Assembly (NCBI RefSeq): GCF_900220965.1 | Contig: NZ_OBQC01000007.1 | Coordinates: 1-64,000 of the forward strand | DNA: 64,000 bases | Direction: 5' to 3' | Origin: Ureibacillus acetophenoni | Lineage (GTDB): Bacteria; Bacillota; Bacilli; Bacillales_A; Planococcaceae | Shown here: piece after piece, positions 43,043 through 51,827 of the stretch | How the letters are laid out: each line of letters starts with the position of its first letter | Position numbering within the stretch: the stretch's first letter is position 1 | Notes under the pieces: model-generated | Seen by the model: the letters and a program-made list of their open reading frames with translations, nothing else | Told to the model about the DNA's origin: nothing | The model's database searches: none | Made by a program: the position numbers and the translations under genes

Positions 43043-44188
43043 ATGGATAACCCAATATTAACAATATTTTTTATGGCTGTCGTTGGAGCTCTTATTGGTG
43101 GATTTACGAATTTTATTGCGATTAAAATGCTCTTTCATCCGTATAATGCCATCCACATAGGCTCATGGAAACTTCCATTTACACCAGGCTTAATACCAAA
43201 ACGTCGCGGCGAACTTGCTCAACAATTAGGTGTAACGGTAACGAAGTATTTATTAACACCTGAAGTATTCCGAAAAAAATTACTTTCCGATGATATTCGT
43301 CAGACTGTATTAAAATTTGCACAAGAAAAAGTGGAAGAAGTCATCTTCACGGATGAGAAAACCATTTTAGACTGGGCAAAATTTGTTGGATTAAGTGACT
43401 TGCCTAAAACGATTGAAGGTAAAGTAGATGGAGTTATTGAAACACAAATTCTAAATGTGAAGAATACATTATCTACGAAGTCAATTGAACAAATCATACC
43501 GGAAAATCTTCACCAAATAATAGAATCAAAAATTCCAGAATTATCAACGTACATTTTGAATAAAGGTGAAGAGTATTTCCAGTCTCCAAAAGGTGAGGCT
43601 ACAATTCGCAAGATGATGGATGACTTTTTATCATCTAAAGGGACAATTGGTGGAATGCTTCAAATGTTCTTCGGAGACTCCAACGCGCTTCTGGGTAAAC
43701 TGCAAAAAGAGCTTATTAATATGTTAAGAGCGCCAGGAACTAAAAATCTATTAGTTAACCTGTTTACTCAAGAGTGGGATAAATTAAAACAACAGCCGGT
43801 GATGAATTACTTACATGAAGTTAATTTTGAATCAATTATAGAAAAAGCGCAAAATTATGCTAAAAAAGAGCTTGCAGTTGAAGACAGATTAGACAAATCC
43901 ATCAATTATTATTGGCCAGAGGGAAATGAGTATGTCAAAATGGAATTACTGCCAAAACTTTTAGACAACGGTTTCCAACTAGCTGAACAAAAACTTGAGG
44001 ATGTAGTAAACCGTCTAAACTTACAAGAAGTAGTTAGAGAACAAGTCGACTCATTCCCACTGAAAAAATTAGAGGAATTAGTCGTAAGTGTTACTAACCG
44101 TGAGTTGAAGATGATTACCGTTTTAGGGGCAGTATTAGGTGGAGTCATTGGGATTGTGCAAGGATTAATTGTTTTATTACTAAATTAA
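43043..44188 (+). CDS. yheB: DUF445 family membrane protein YheB
   Basis: A 381-residue protein of the DUF445 family (B. subtilis YheB). It has an N-terminal membrane helix pair with the conserved GALIGGFTNFIAIKMLFHPY (given in part as GGFTNFIAIKMLF), a long helical cytoplasmic body and a C-terminal membrane segment (VLGAVLGGVIGIVQGL). PFTPGLIPKRRGELA is the family signature. The role is unclear; sporulation or membrane organisation has been suggested. The start is ATG 43043 after GTGAGAGG. It is co-directional with yheA, 36 bases apart. Confidence 0.92.
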   Translation: MDNPILTIFFMAVVGALIGGFTNFIAIKMLFHPYNAIHIGSWKLPFTPGLIPKRRGELAQQLGVTVTKYLLTPEVFRKKLLSDDIRQTVLKFAQEKVEEVIFTDEKTILDWAKFVGLSDLPKTIEGKVDGVIETQILNVKNTLSTKSIEQIIPENLHQIIESKIPELSTYILNKGEEYFQSPKGEATIRKMMDDFLSSKGTIGGMLQMFFGDSNALLGKLQKELINMLRAPGTKNLLVNLFTQEWDKLKQQPVMNYLHEVNFESIIEKAQNYAKKELAVEDRLDKSINYYWPEGNEYVKMELLPKLLDNGFQLAEQKLEDVVNRLNLQEVVREQVDSFPLKKLEELVVSVTNRELKMITVLGAVLGGVIGIVQGLIVLLLN

Positions 44189-44224
44189 TAGCTATTAAAA
44201 GGCTAAAGAGAGTAGGAAAAAATT

Positions 44225-44569
44225 ATGGTTAATATTTATGATGACATTAACAAATTAGAAAGTACGTTACGAAAAACAGAGGAATATAAAACGTTAAAAG
44301 AAGCTGTTGAAATTGTACGTGCAGATGAAGAATCGAAAAAGTTATTCACAAACTTCCGCGACATTCAAATGAAGTTACAACAAAAACAAATGAACGGCGA
44401 AGAGTTACTTGAAGATGAATATATGTATTTACAAAAAACAGCACAACTTGCACAACAAAATCCAAAAATTTTAGCAATGCTAGAAGCTGAAATGGCTGTT
44501 AGTAAAATAATTGAAGAAATTAATCGTATCATTGTTAAACCAATTCAATCGATGTATGATGGACTTTAA
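44225..44569 (+). CDS. yheA: YlbF/YmcA-family protein YheA
   Basis: A 114-residue all-helical protein of the UPF0342 (Com_YlbF) family. YKTLKEAVEIVRADEESKKLF is the first helix pair (given in part), and NPKILAMLEAEMAVSKIIEEI is the typical C-terminal stretch. Family members YlbF and YmcA assist RNase Y and control of phosphorelay, but YheA has no firm role. RBS AGTAGG. It is second in the probable yheB-yheA operon. Confidence 0.93.
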   Translation: MVNIYDDINKLESTLRKTEEYKTLKEAVEIVRADEESKKLFTNFRDIQMKLQQKQMNGEELLEDEYMYLQKTAQLAQQNPKILAMLEAEMAVSKIIEEINRIIVKPIQSMYDGL

Positions 44570-44574
44570 TATCA

Positions 44575-44610
44575 AGGGCTGCACTTTTTACAAAGTGTGG
44601 TCTTTTATTT
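44575..44610 (+). terminator. Terminator of yheBA
   Basis: Stem AGGGCTGCACTTT / AAAGTGTGGTCTTTT with T tract TTTTATTTT. Confidence 0.82.
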
Positions 44611-44657
44611 TGTGGTGAAAGAAAAAATAATGAAATCCTTTCATTCCCGTAATTGAG

Positions 44658-44714
44658 ATACGACATAATTAAAGTTATGTGCAAAGTTTGCGCATAATTA
44701 TAGTTATGTCGTAT
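44658..44714. promoter_or_regulatory. 57-bp imperfect palindrome between yheA and hemZ
   Basis: Outer arms ATACGACATAA (44658-44668) / TTATGTCGTAT (44704-44714) are perfect; inner arms TTATGTGC (about 44675-44682) / GCGCATAA (44690-44697) nearly so. It lies about 150 bases upstream of hemZ and carries no T-run, so it is more like a large operator, a structured leader or a small element than a terminator. Confidence 0.55.
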
Positions 44715-44864
44715 GTGGATTCCGTCAACCGAAGATTTAACCATTTAAAATTGAACAATGAAAAATAGGCTGCCAAGTATTTCATTCATCAATTTATGAA
44801 TAGACATGGTAAAATAGAAAAAGTGGATTTTTGTAGAGAATTGAAAAGAAAGAGAGAAACACAA

Positions 44865-46379
44865 ATGAAAACGATACGAATAAACGAGCAGTTTAAAGAG
44901 GACTGGGTTCGTGTTTTAAATCATATAGCAAACTTGTTTTTTGAGGATTCGAAAATCGTTACTTCAGATGAAGCGGATATGCACATTCATTTTAATTATT
45001 CTGTTGGTTCCAATTTCACCATTCATACTGCAAGCGAAATGTTAGTTGAAGGTAAAACATATACAAGTAACTATTCCATTAACTATGAAACAGAAGGTTC
45101 GGAAAAAGAACAAGGTATTCGAATGAAACGCGCGCTTTCCCATGTCATGCTTGACGTTCTGGAGCAATATACAGGAATGACTCAAGAGTGGGGCATTTTA
45201 ACAGGTGTTCGACCTACGAAACTTTTTCATAAATACCGAAAACAAGGGTTAACGAATACACAAATCTCAGAGATTTTAAAAACAGATTTCCGTATTTCAG
45301 ATGCGAAAATCGAGTTAATGGAAGAGATTGTTGATCGCCAACTAAAGACAATTCCTGACCTTGATACGATTGGTCGAGATATTTCTATTTATATTGGTGT
45401 TCCGTTCTGTCCAACAAAATGTGCTTATTGTACGTTCCCTGCTTATGCGATTGGGGCTAATCGTAAGCACGGTCGAGTTGATTCATTTATTGATGGATTA
45501 CATATCGAAATCCGTGCAATGGGTAAATGGTTAAAAGAAAATAATATGAACATTACTTCGATATACTGGGGTGGGGGAACTCCAACATCTATTGAGGCCG
45601 ATGAAATGGACGCACTTTATAAAACAATGTTCGAGGCTTTCCCAAACCCTGAAACAATTCGAGAAATTACAGTGGAAGCTGGTCGTCCAGATACGATTAC
45701 TCCTGAAAAGATTGAAGTATTGAAAAAGTACGGAATTGATCGTATTTCAGTAAACCCGCAATCTTATACAGATGAGACGTTAAAAGCGATTGGTCGTCAC
45801 CATACGGTTCAAGAAACTATCGATAAATTCTGGTTATCTCGTAACTCAGGAATGAACAATATTAATATGGACTTAATTATTGGACTGCCAAACGAAGGCA
45901 TTGAGGAGTTCCAGCATTCATTGGACGAATCAGAAAAAATGCAACCAGAATCATTAACGGTTCATACGTTATCCTTTAAACGTGCATCTGAAATGACGAG
46001 AAATAAAGATAAATACAAAGTGGCCGACCGCCAAACAGTTTCGAAAATGATGGATATGGCAAGTCACTGGACGAAGGAAAATGGCTATGTTCCTTACTAC
46101 TTGTACCGTCAAAAAAATATTTTAGGGAACTTAGAAAACGTTGGTTATTCTAAACCTGGTGAAGAAAGTATTTACAACATCGTAATTATGGAAGAAGTAC
46201 AAACAATCCTTGGAATCGGATGTGGGGCTTCAACGAAATTTGTAAATCCAGAGACAGGGAAAATTACACAATTCCACAATCCGAAAGATCCAGCAGCGTA
46301 CATTATGACGTTTGAAGATGCGATCGAAAAGAAAGTTGAAATGTTAAATGATCTATATAACGTGCAGTTAAGTAAATAA
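44865..46379 (+). CDS. hemZ: Coproporphyrinogen dehydrogenase HemZ
   Basis: A 504-residue radical-SAM enzyme for the oxygen-independent conversion of coproporphyrinogen III in haem synthesis. The cluster motif is CPTKCAYC (about residues 171-178), preceded by VPF. SIYWGGGTPTSIEADEM follows, and INMDLIIGLPNEG is typical. The N-terminal 130 residues, with GVRPTKLFHKY, distinguish HemZ from HemN/HemW. The start is ATG 44865, after AAAGAGAG; the longer frame to 44796 lacks a ribosome site. In Bacillus it is induced under low oxygen. Confidence 0.93.
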   Translation: MKTIRINEQFKEDWVRVLNHIANLFFEDSKIVTSDEADMHIHFNYSVGSNFTIHTASEMLVEGKTYTSNYSINYETEGSEKEQGIRMKRALSHVMLDVLEQYTGMTQEWGILTGVRPTKLFHKYRKQGLTNTQISEILKTDFRISDAKIELMEEIVDRQLKTIPDLDTIGRDISIYIGVPFCPTKCAYCTFPAYAIGANRKHGRVDSFIDGLHIEIRAMGKWLKENNMNITSIYWGGGTPTSIEADEMDALYKTMFEAFPNPETIREITVEAGRPDTITPEKIEVLKKYGIDRISVNPQSYTDETLKAIGRHHTVQETIDKFWLSRNSGMNNINMDLIIGLPNEGIEEFQHSLDESEKMQPESLTVHTLSFKRASEMTRNKDKYKVADRQTVSKMMDMASHWTKENGYVPYYLYRQKNILGNLENVGYSKPGEESIYNIVIMEEVQTILGIGCGASTKFVNPETGKITQFHNPKDPAAYIMTFEDAIEKKVEMLNDLYNVQLSK

Positions 46380-46384
46380 AAACT

Positions 46385-46425
46385 AGGGTGATCCAAAGGC
46401 GCATTAGACTTTGGACCACCCTTTA
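46385..46425. terminator. Terminator of hemZ
   Basis: Stem AGGGTGATCCAAAG / CTTTGGACCACCCT followed by TTATTTATT, between convergent genes. Confidence 0.85.
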
Positions 46426-46431
46426 TTTATT

Positions 46432-47049
46432 CTAATTTTTAATAAATAAATCAAACACATGGCCAAAATCGCTATTGGAATAAGTGTCACTCATATTCTT
46501 TAGCCATGTGTGCGTAAATTCTGTAATTGCTTTATAGGATTCAGCAGGTGATTGCCCTTGACTAAACCCGTTAGATGATAGAGTTTTCTGTGCACTATCA
46601 ATACTATCTAACATATTACTTCTATGTTTTTCGTTATCTCTCATAATTTGTTCAATTGTAACTAGACTTTTGTATAAATCTCGAATTTTATCTGCATAGC
46701 TTTTATTAATATCTATTGAAAATGGAATTCCACCAATTTCAAATTTAATCTCTACATCTAAATCGATTGTTCCTGCAGTTTCTAGTGATACATAGCGAAT
46801 TGGATGATATTTATAGTCATAACGTTTTAATGTTCTTTTTTTACTTAAAGCAGAATCACCATCAACATGAACTAGTGCATAGTTTGTAAAACAGTATTCA
46901 TCTGCTTTTGTTTTAATTATAAAATAAATCTTTTCACCTTTTTCATATAAAACGTAATCATCTGATTCTGTTTTATCATAATCTTGAGGTTCAATTACTT
47001 TTCCAATATCAGAAAGACCTAAGGCATCTGAAGCAAGTTTTTTGAACAA
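46432..47049 (-). CDS. PH-domain protein, YvbH-like
   Basis: A 205-residue cytosolic protein. The N-terminus FKKLASDALGLSDIGKVIEP and the stretches KADEYCFTNYALVHVDG and KRTLKRYDYKYHPI are as in B. subtilis YvbH, with a bacterial PH domain (about 25-130) followed by a helical tail (about 130-205). Function unknown. An RBS-like site (AAAGGGG) precedes the ATG. It converges on hemZ. Confidence 0.83.
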   Translation of the reverse strand: MFKKLASDALGLSDIGKVIEPQDYDKTESDDYVLYEKGEKIYFIIKTKADEYCFTNYALVHVDGDSALSKKRTLKRYDYKYHPIRYVSLETAGTIDLDVEIKFEIGGIPFSIDINKSYADKIRDLYKSLVTIEQIMRDNEKHRSNMLDSIDSAQKTLSSNGFSQGQSPAESYKAITEFTHTWLKNMSDTYSNSDFGHVFDLFIKN

Positions 47050-47225
47050 ATTTTATCCCCTTTTCATTTAGAATTTTCTACAAGATTAATATACTTTTTC
47101 AACTTCAATATATGACAATGATTTTTAAGTATATGACTCTATTTATTATCCTTACATCAGCTATCTCAACTTATTAAACTATGCTAAACTAATGATAATA
47201 ATCCAAGAAAGTGTCAGGTGATCAC

Positions 47226-48014
47226 ATGTCAATCAATACGATTATTTTTGATTTAGATGATACGTTATTATGGGACAAACAAAGTATTCAAACTGCTTTC
47301 GATAAAACTTGTGAATATGCTGCAACATTACATAATGTTGAACCAAAACAACTGGAAGAATCGGTACGTGCAGAAGCTCGAAAATTATATGAGTCTTATG
47401 AAACTTATGATTACACGGTGTTAATAGGGATTAATCCCTTTGAAGGACTTTGGGGTACATTCGATGATCCTACACCACAATTCCAAAAGATGAAAGAAAT
47501 TATCCCGCAATATCAAAAAGATGCATGGACGAACGGGTTAAAAGCTTTAGGAATTGATGATCCTGCGCTTGGTGCTGAGCTTAGCGAACGATTTGTTGAG
47601 GAAAGAAAAAAAGCACCTTATGTCTATGAAGATACATATGCTGTACTAGATGAATTAAAAGGGCGCTATCAGCTAGTACTATTAACAAACGGGGCACCTA
47701 GTTTGCAAAATTTAAAATTAGAAATTACACCAGAAATTCGTGCATATTTTGACCATGTGATCATTTCCGGTGATTTTGGTAAAGGAAAACCGGATGCAAG
47801 CATTTTTGAGTATGTGATGCAGAAGGCGGGAATCAGTGCTGAAGAAGGTATCATGGTTGGTGACAATCTAAATACGGACATTTTAGGTTCATCTCGTGTA
47901 AGCATGCCAAATGTGTGGATTAACCGTGAAAATAAGGCGCAAAATCCTGAGATACCAACGACTTATGAAGTGACATCATTAACGGAGTTTTTAAACTTAG
48001 TTAAAACGTTATAG
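47226..48014 (+). CDS. HAD family hydrolase
   Basis: A 262-residue haloacid-dehalogenase-type phosphatase. Motif I is FDLDDTLLWD (about 7-16), motif II is in VLLTNGAPS, motif III Lys in GKGKPDASIF, motif IV in MVGDNLNTDI. A helical cap of about 90 residues is inserted after motif I, as in B. subtilis YsaA-type phosphatases. The likely substrate is a small phosphoester. The start is ATG 47226; the GTG at 47211 falls in the ribosome site region. Confidence 0.88.
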   Translation: MSINTIIFDLDDTLLWDKQSIQTAFDKTCEYAATLHNVEPKQLEESVRAEARKLYESYETYDYTVLIGINPFEGLWGTFDDPTPQFQKMKEIIPQYQKDAWTNGLKALGIDDPALGAELSERFVEERKKAPYVYEDTYAVLDELKGRYQLVLLTNGAPSLQNLKLEITPEIRAYFDHVIISGDFGKGKPDASIFEYVMQKAGISAEEGIMVGDNLNTDILGSSRVSMPNVWINRENKAQNPEIPTTYEVTSLTEFLNLVKTL

Positions 48015-48020
48015 TAAAAA

Positions 48021-48059
48021 CGTTGGAATGGTATGAAATTATTCATTACCATTCCAACG
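48021..48059. terminator. Terminator dyad between convergent genes
   Basis: Perfect 13-bp stem CGTTGGAATGGTA / TACCATTCCAACG overlapping the end of the minus-strand gene. Confidence 0.8.
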
Positions 48060-48599
48060 ATATATTAATTGTACAACACCTGACTTGAACGTTCTTGTAT
48101 TCACTAGTTGGAGATTTATTCTCTCTTTTATATCAATAAATAATGGTTTACCTTCTCCCAAAATAACTGGGTGTATAGAGAGTCTAAATTCATCAATGAG
48201 TCCTAAGTTAATAAAAGTAGTAATGAGACTAGAGCCGCCATATAGCCATATGTCTTTACCGGGCTGGTTCTTTAGTTTAACAACTTCTTCCTTAATATTA
48301 TTATTTATATATTTTACGTTGGAATTTAACTTGTTTTGTGTTTTAGAAAACACGATTTTCTCTTTTGAATGAACGCTATCCCACAAATCTTTTTCTGTTT
48401 CATCAGTAGTTTCCGTCGGCGAAAATTCTCCCCACATGTCGTAACTTCTTCTTCCATATAGAATTGTATCGATTTGGTCTAAAAATCTTGTGAAGTCCAT
48501 ATCTGGCTCCATTATGCACCAGTCAATTTCTCCATTTTTTCCTTCAATATAACCATCTAATGTGACTGCTAAATCTAAAATAATTTTTCGTTTTGACAC
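48039..48599 (-). CDS. Dihydrofolate reductase-like protein (RibD C-terminal fold)
   Basis: A 186-residue protein of the YyaP/YwjB group. LDLAVTLDGYIEGKNG (N-terminus), DTILYGRRSYDMW and KDIWLYGGSSLITTFINLGLIDE are the usual motifs for the NADPH-binding reductase fold of RibD's C-terminal domain. The substrate is unknown. RBS AAAGGAG. Single gene. Confidence 0.86.
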   Translation of the reverse strand: MSKRKIILDLAVTLDGYIEGKNGEIDWCIMEPDMDFTRFLDQIDTILYGRRSYDMWGEFSPTETTDETEKDLWDSVHSKEKIVFSKTQNKLNSNVKYINNNIKEEVVKLKNQPGKDIWLYGGSSLITTFINLGLIDEFRLSIHPVILGEGKPLFIDIKERINLQLVNTRTFKSGVVQLIYRWNGNE

Positions 48600-48674
48600 T
48601 ACTTTTTTCTCCTTTCAAACAGGAACATTTGTTCTGAAAGTATATCAAGGATTCGAAGCGGAATCAAACAATTA

Positions 48675-48714
48675 AAAAAGCGGCAATTCGTAATGAAACC
48701 GAATCGCCACTTTG
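48675..48714 (-). terminator. Terminator of the YteA-like gene
   Basis: Imperfect stem AAAGCGGCAATTCG / CGAATCGCCACTTT with a minus-strand T-rich tail (TTTTTTAATTG). Confidence 0.78.
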
Positions 48715-48715
48715 A

Positions 48716-49402
48716 TTACTCTTCTAAATAATCATATTTTCTTGCATGGTCAACTTCACGTTGAGATAGTTGCTGTGTTAACTGATCAATTTCAGAAATA
48801 TGGAAGGAACTGAGCTCGTCATTTCTTGCGACTTCTTCAGGATCATCGTATAAATCCTCATATTCTTCAAAGTCCCCTTCGAAATCTGATGGAGTCTCGG
48901 ATGTCCCGTATTTTGCAACAACTTGGAACGTATCCTCGTAATCGTGAATGTCATCTTTATCGTCACGACCTGAAAATGAATTATCCACAGGCGGTAAAAT
49001 CGTCTGTTCTTCTACCGGTCGATCAGTAGGGACGCTTTTTGCATCGGTATGCTCAATACAAAATGCGGTATATGGAAGTGCTTCTAGACGTTCATATGGA
49101 ATATCTTTTTTACAAACTTCACAAACTCCATATGTACCGTTTTCGATTTTTTCTAATGCTGTATTAATTTTTGCAAGTTCATCTTCATCGTGAACCTTTA
49201 ATGCCATATCTTTTTCGCGTTCGTATAACTCAGTTCCTAAGTCAGCCGGATGATTGTCAACGGTTGATAATTCATCAATCGAGTCGCGCAAACTACCGCG
49301 TTCTAAGTATTCACGATCGTCATCCATATCTTCTTTAGACAACGATTTCTTTTGCTCAAGTAACATCTTTTTTAAGTTCGATAACTGACTCTCATTTAAC
49401 AT
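48716..49402 (-). CDS. yteA: YteA-family sporulation protein (DksA/TraR zinc finger)
   Basis: A 228-residue protein with an N-terminal coiled coil (about 1-90) and a DksA/TraR-type C4 zinc finger (CEVCKKDIP, FCIEH; the fourth position is a His or Cys). The C-terminus is acidic with ETPSDFEGDFEEYED. Bacillus YteA members are linked to sporulation. The start is ATG 49402; the ribosome site (AAGGACGTG) is at long spacing. Confidence 0.83.
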   Translation of the reverse strand: MLNESQLSNLKKMLLEQKKSLSKEDMDDDREYLERGSLRDSIDELSTVDNHPADLGTELYEREKDMALKVHDEDELAKINTALEKIENGTYGVCEVCKKDIPYERLEALPYTAFCIEHTDAKSVPTDRPVEEQTILPPVDNSFSGRDDKDDIHDYEDTFQVVAKYGTSETPSDFEGDFEEYEDLYDDPEEVARNDELSSFHISEIDQLTQQLSQREVDHARKYDYLEE

Positions 49403-49460
49403 CGATTTCACGTCCTTTCTAAACATTTATAGTATGGACGGAAAAAACGAAGTTATCAGA

Positions 49461-49495
49461 AGAATTGTTTGTGTACCAGGTACCCAAACAATTCT
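49461..49495 (-). terminator. Hairpin after serA
   Basis: Stem AGAATTGTTTG-tGTACC / GGTACc-CAAACAATTCT is near perfect but lacks a U-run on the minus strand. Confidence 0.6.
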
Positions 49496-49511
49496 GAAAA
49501 TTTACTACAAT

Positions 49512-51131
49512 TTAAAGTGTGATTGCTTTTACTTCATCAATATTTTCAAGCTGCGCAACGTATAATAAGTCTTCTTCAGTTACTTCGTTATCGATTGTTA
49601 ACATCATGATTGCTGTACCGCCGATTTGATCACGACCAACTTGCATCGTTGCGATGTTAATGTCTTTTTCTGCTAATTTCGTAGCTACACGACCGATTGC
49701 ACCTGGTTTGTCAGTATTTTTTACGTATAGAAGGTGACCATTTGGAACGACGTCTACCACATAATTTTCAACTTTAACAATACGTGCACCAAGTCCATTT
49801 AGTAACGTACCTGCAACAGAGTGTACTTCGTTTTTCGTTTTAATTTCAACTGTAATTAAGTTCGTGAACCCTTTTGCAGTAGTTGTTTTATGTTCATTAA
49901 TTTTAATACCTACACGTTCAGATAAGTAACGAGCATTTACATCGTTAACGTGATCACCGTGGTTTTTCTTTAATAATCCTTTAAGACCATTTGATGTTAA
50001 TGGACGAACATCATAATTAGCAACTTCACCAGCATAAGAAATGTTTACTTCTTTAATCGCTTCTGTAGTTACTTGAGATAAGAATGCACCTAACTTTTCA
50101 GCTAGCTCAAAGAATGGTTCAACTTGTGCAAGCAATTCTTTAGGAATTGAAGGCATATTTACTGGGTTTGTTACAGTTCCTGTTTTAAAGAATTTAATAA
50201 TATCGTTAGAAACATCCACTGCTACTGATTCTTGAGCTTCAACAGTTGAAGCACCTAAGTGAGGTGTAGCAATTACTTGTGGTAAAGTTAAAAGTTTGTT
50301 GTCTGTAGCAGGTTCTTCGATGAATACGTCTAGAGCAGCACCAGCTACTTTTCCGCTTACGATTGCATCGTATAAATCGTCTTCATTAATAATTCCACCA
50401 CGAGCACAGTTGATAATGCGAACGCCGTCTTTCATCATTGCGAATTTTTCTTTGTTCAATAAATTTTTCGTATCTGGTAAAAGTGGTGTATGCACTGTGA
50501 TGAAATCTGCCGCAACACAAATTTCCTCTACTGTTGCTTTTTTAACGCCAAGTTTTTCAGCGCGTTCTTCTGTTAAGAATGGGTCATAGGCTAAGATTTC
50601 CATACGTTGACCTTTTGCACGGTAAGCCACTTCCACACCAATACGACCAAATCCGATAACACCTAATGTTTTACCTTTAAGTTCTACCCCTACATATGAT
50701 TTACGATCCCAAATTCCATTTTTGAGAGCATTGTAAGCTTGTGGAATATGGCGAGCAAGTGATGTCATCATCGCAATTGTATGTTCAGCAGCAGAGTTTG
50801 TATTTCCATCTGGTGCGTTAACAACGATAATACCGTGTTCAGTAGCAGCAGTAAGGTCAATGTTATCTACACCTACACCTGCGCGGCCGATTAACTTTAA
50901 GTTCTTCGCGGCTTGAATCACTTCGCGAGTTACTTTTGTTTGGCTACGAACTAATAGCACATCTACATCTTCAATTTTTGAAATTAATTGTTCTTGAGTT
51001 AATCCAGTTTCAATAATGACATTTAAGTTAAGATCTGTTTCTTGTCGAAGTGGGAAAATACCATCTTCACTTAGTGGATCAGCGATAAATACGTTAATTA
51101 CATTTGTTTTAGTTAAAGGTTTTGTTACCAT
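49512..51131 (-). CDS. serA: D-3-phosphoglycerate dehydrogenase SerA
   Basis: A 539-residue enzyme that commits 3-phosphoglycerate to serine synthesis. Order: substrate-binding and Rossmann parts (about 10-320) with [19 protein letters not shown] (NAD site), [10 protein letters not shown] (Arg), the Glu in FIEEPA, and ATPHLGAST (His); an allosteric substrate-binding domain (about 330-455); and a C-terminal ACT domain (about 465-539, [15 protein letters not shown]) that senses serine in many homologs. RBS AAGGAGCG. The leader has a T-box, so expression should depend on uncharged tRNA-Ser. SerC is encoded 6 kb away. Confidence 0.95.
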   Translation of the reverse strand: MVTKPLTKTNVINVFIADPLSEDGIFPLRQETDLNLNVIIETGLTQEQLISKIEDVDVLLVRSQTKVTREVIQAAKNLKLIGRAGVGVDNIDLTAATEHGIIVVNAPDGNTNSAAEHTIAMMTSLARHIPQAYNALKNGIWDRKSYVGVELKGKTLGVIGFGRIGVEVAYRAKGQRMEILAYDPFLTEERAEKLGVKKATVEEICVAADFITVHTPLLPDTKNLLNKEKFAMMKDGVRIINCARGGIINEDDLYDAIVSGKVAGAALDVFIEEPATDNKLLTLPQVIATPHLGASTVEAQESVAVDVSNDIIKFFKTGTVTNPVNMPSIPKELLAQVEPFFELAEKLGAFLSQVTTEAIKEVNISYAGEVANYDVRPLTSNGLKGLLKKNHGDHVNDVNARYLSERVGIKINEHKTTTAKGFTNLITVEIKTKNEVHSVAGTLLNGLGARIVKVENYVVDVVPNGHLLYVKNTDKPGAIGRVATKLAEKDINIATMQVGRDQIGGTAIMMLTIDNEVTEEDLLYVAQLENIDEVKAITL

Positions 51132-51244
51132 GAGTTAATTCGCTCCTTAGAAGTGTTTTATAGTTTTTTTAATTAAGCATCTACATTACAAGTTATGAGT
51201 TGGCAAATTGTCGATTTTACCATTCACATCCCCCACTTATTAAC

Positions 51245-51505
51245 AAAAATAAAAAGCCTTTCGTTCCTTACATGAAGTAAGGGACGAAAGGCTATAGTTA
51301 ATATCCTTACGTGGTACCACCCTAATTTGTTGCGCAAATTCCACACAACCTTAGCATATACGTAACGTGTATGAACCGGACAGGCATACTTAAATTTTCA
51401 GCCTATCTATTCGGGAGTGGAACATTAACCGCAGAACTACTGATTTACACCAACCATCAGCTCTCTAAAAATTCAGACGATAATGCATGTCTCCGTCTCT
51501 ATATT
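51245..51505 (-). promoter_or_regulatory. T-box leader of serA
   Basis: On the minus strand: the Stem I landmarks AGAGAGCTGATGG and TTGGTGTAAATCAG, the specifier region GTTCCACTCCCGAA, the near-invariant T-box AGGGTGGTACCACG (51323-51310), and a terminator with a 17-bp stem (51255-51271 / 51277-51293) and TTTTTATTTTTG. The likely specifier codon is TCC (Ser), which fits serA. Known T-boxes raise expression when the tRNA is uncharged. Confidence 0.92.
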
Positions 51506-51526
51506 TTTCGTAATTGATTTGAATAC

Positions 51527-51556
51527 ATCATAATACCGATTGTTCACTTTTGTCAA
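51527..51556 (-). promoter_or_regulatory. Promoter of serA
   Basis: -35 TTGACA (51556-51551) and -10 TATGAT (51532-51527) on the minus strand, spacer 18 bp, about 20 bases upstream of the T-box. Confidence 0.75.
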
Positions 51557-51587
51557 CAGAAATTAACGAAAAAATTAATATTAAAAT

Positions 51588-51627
51588 AGAAAACGGTTTC
51601 ATTTAACGGTTAAACACGAATTATAAT
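51588..51627 (+). promoter_or_regulatory. Possible cre site and promoter of the FAD-dehydrogenase gene
   Basis: AGAAAACGGTTTCA (51588-51601) matches the CcpA cre consensus at all but the first base. A perfect -10 TATAAT (51622-51627) follows, with the cre site just overlapping the -35 position. If real, the gene would be repressed by carbon catabolite control. From motif only. Confidence 0.5.
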
Positions 51628-51827
51628 TAAATTTCTATTGCATAATATACGTGTTTTGGCCCTTTTAAATAGGCGGTTGTTTCTGTGGAAATTGGATAAA
51701 AGACGAAAAAAACAGAATAATCAAGCGAATCTATGGCATTATCCAAGAATATTTATTTGCTATAAAAATCTATCAAAAGAGGGAATGGCAATCGAAAATC
51801 GAAATAAACAAGAAAAGGGGGATGTGC

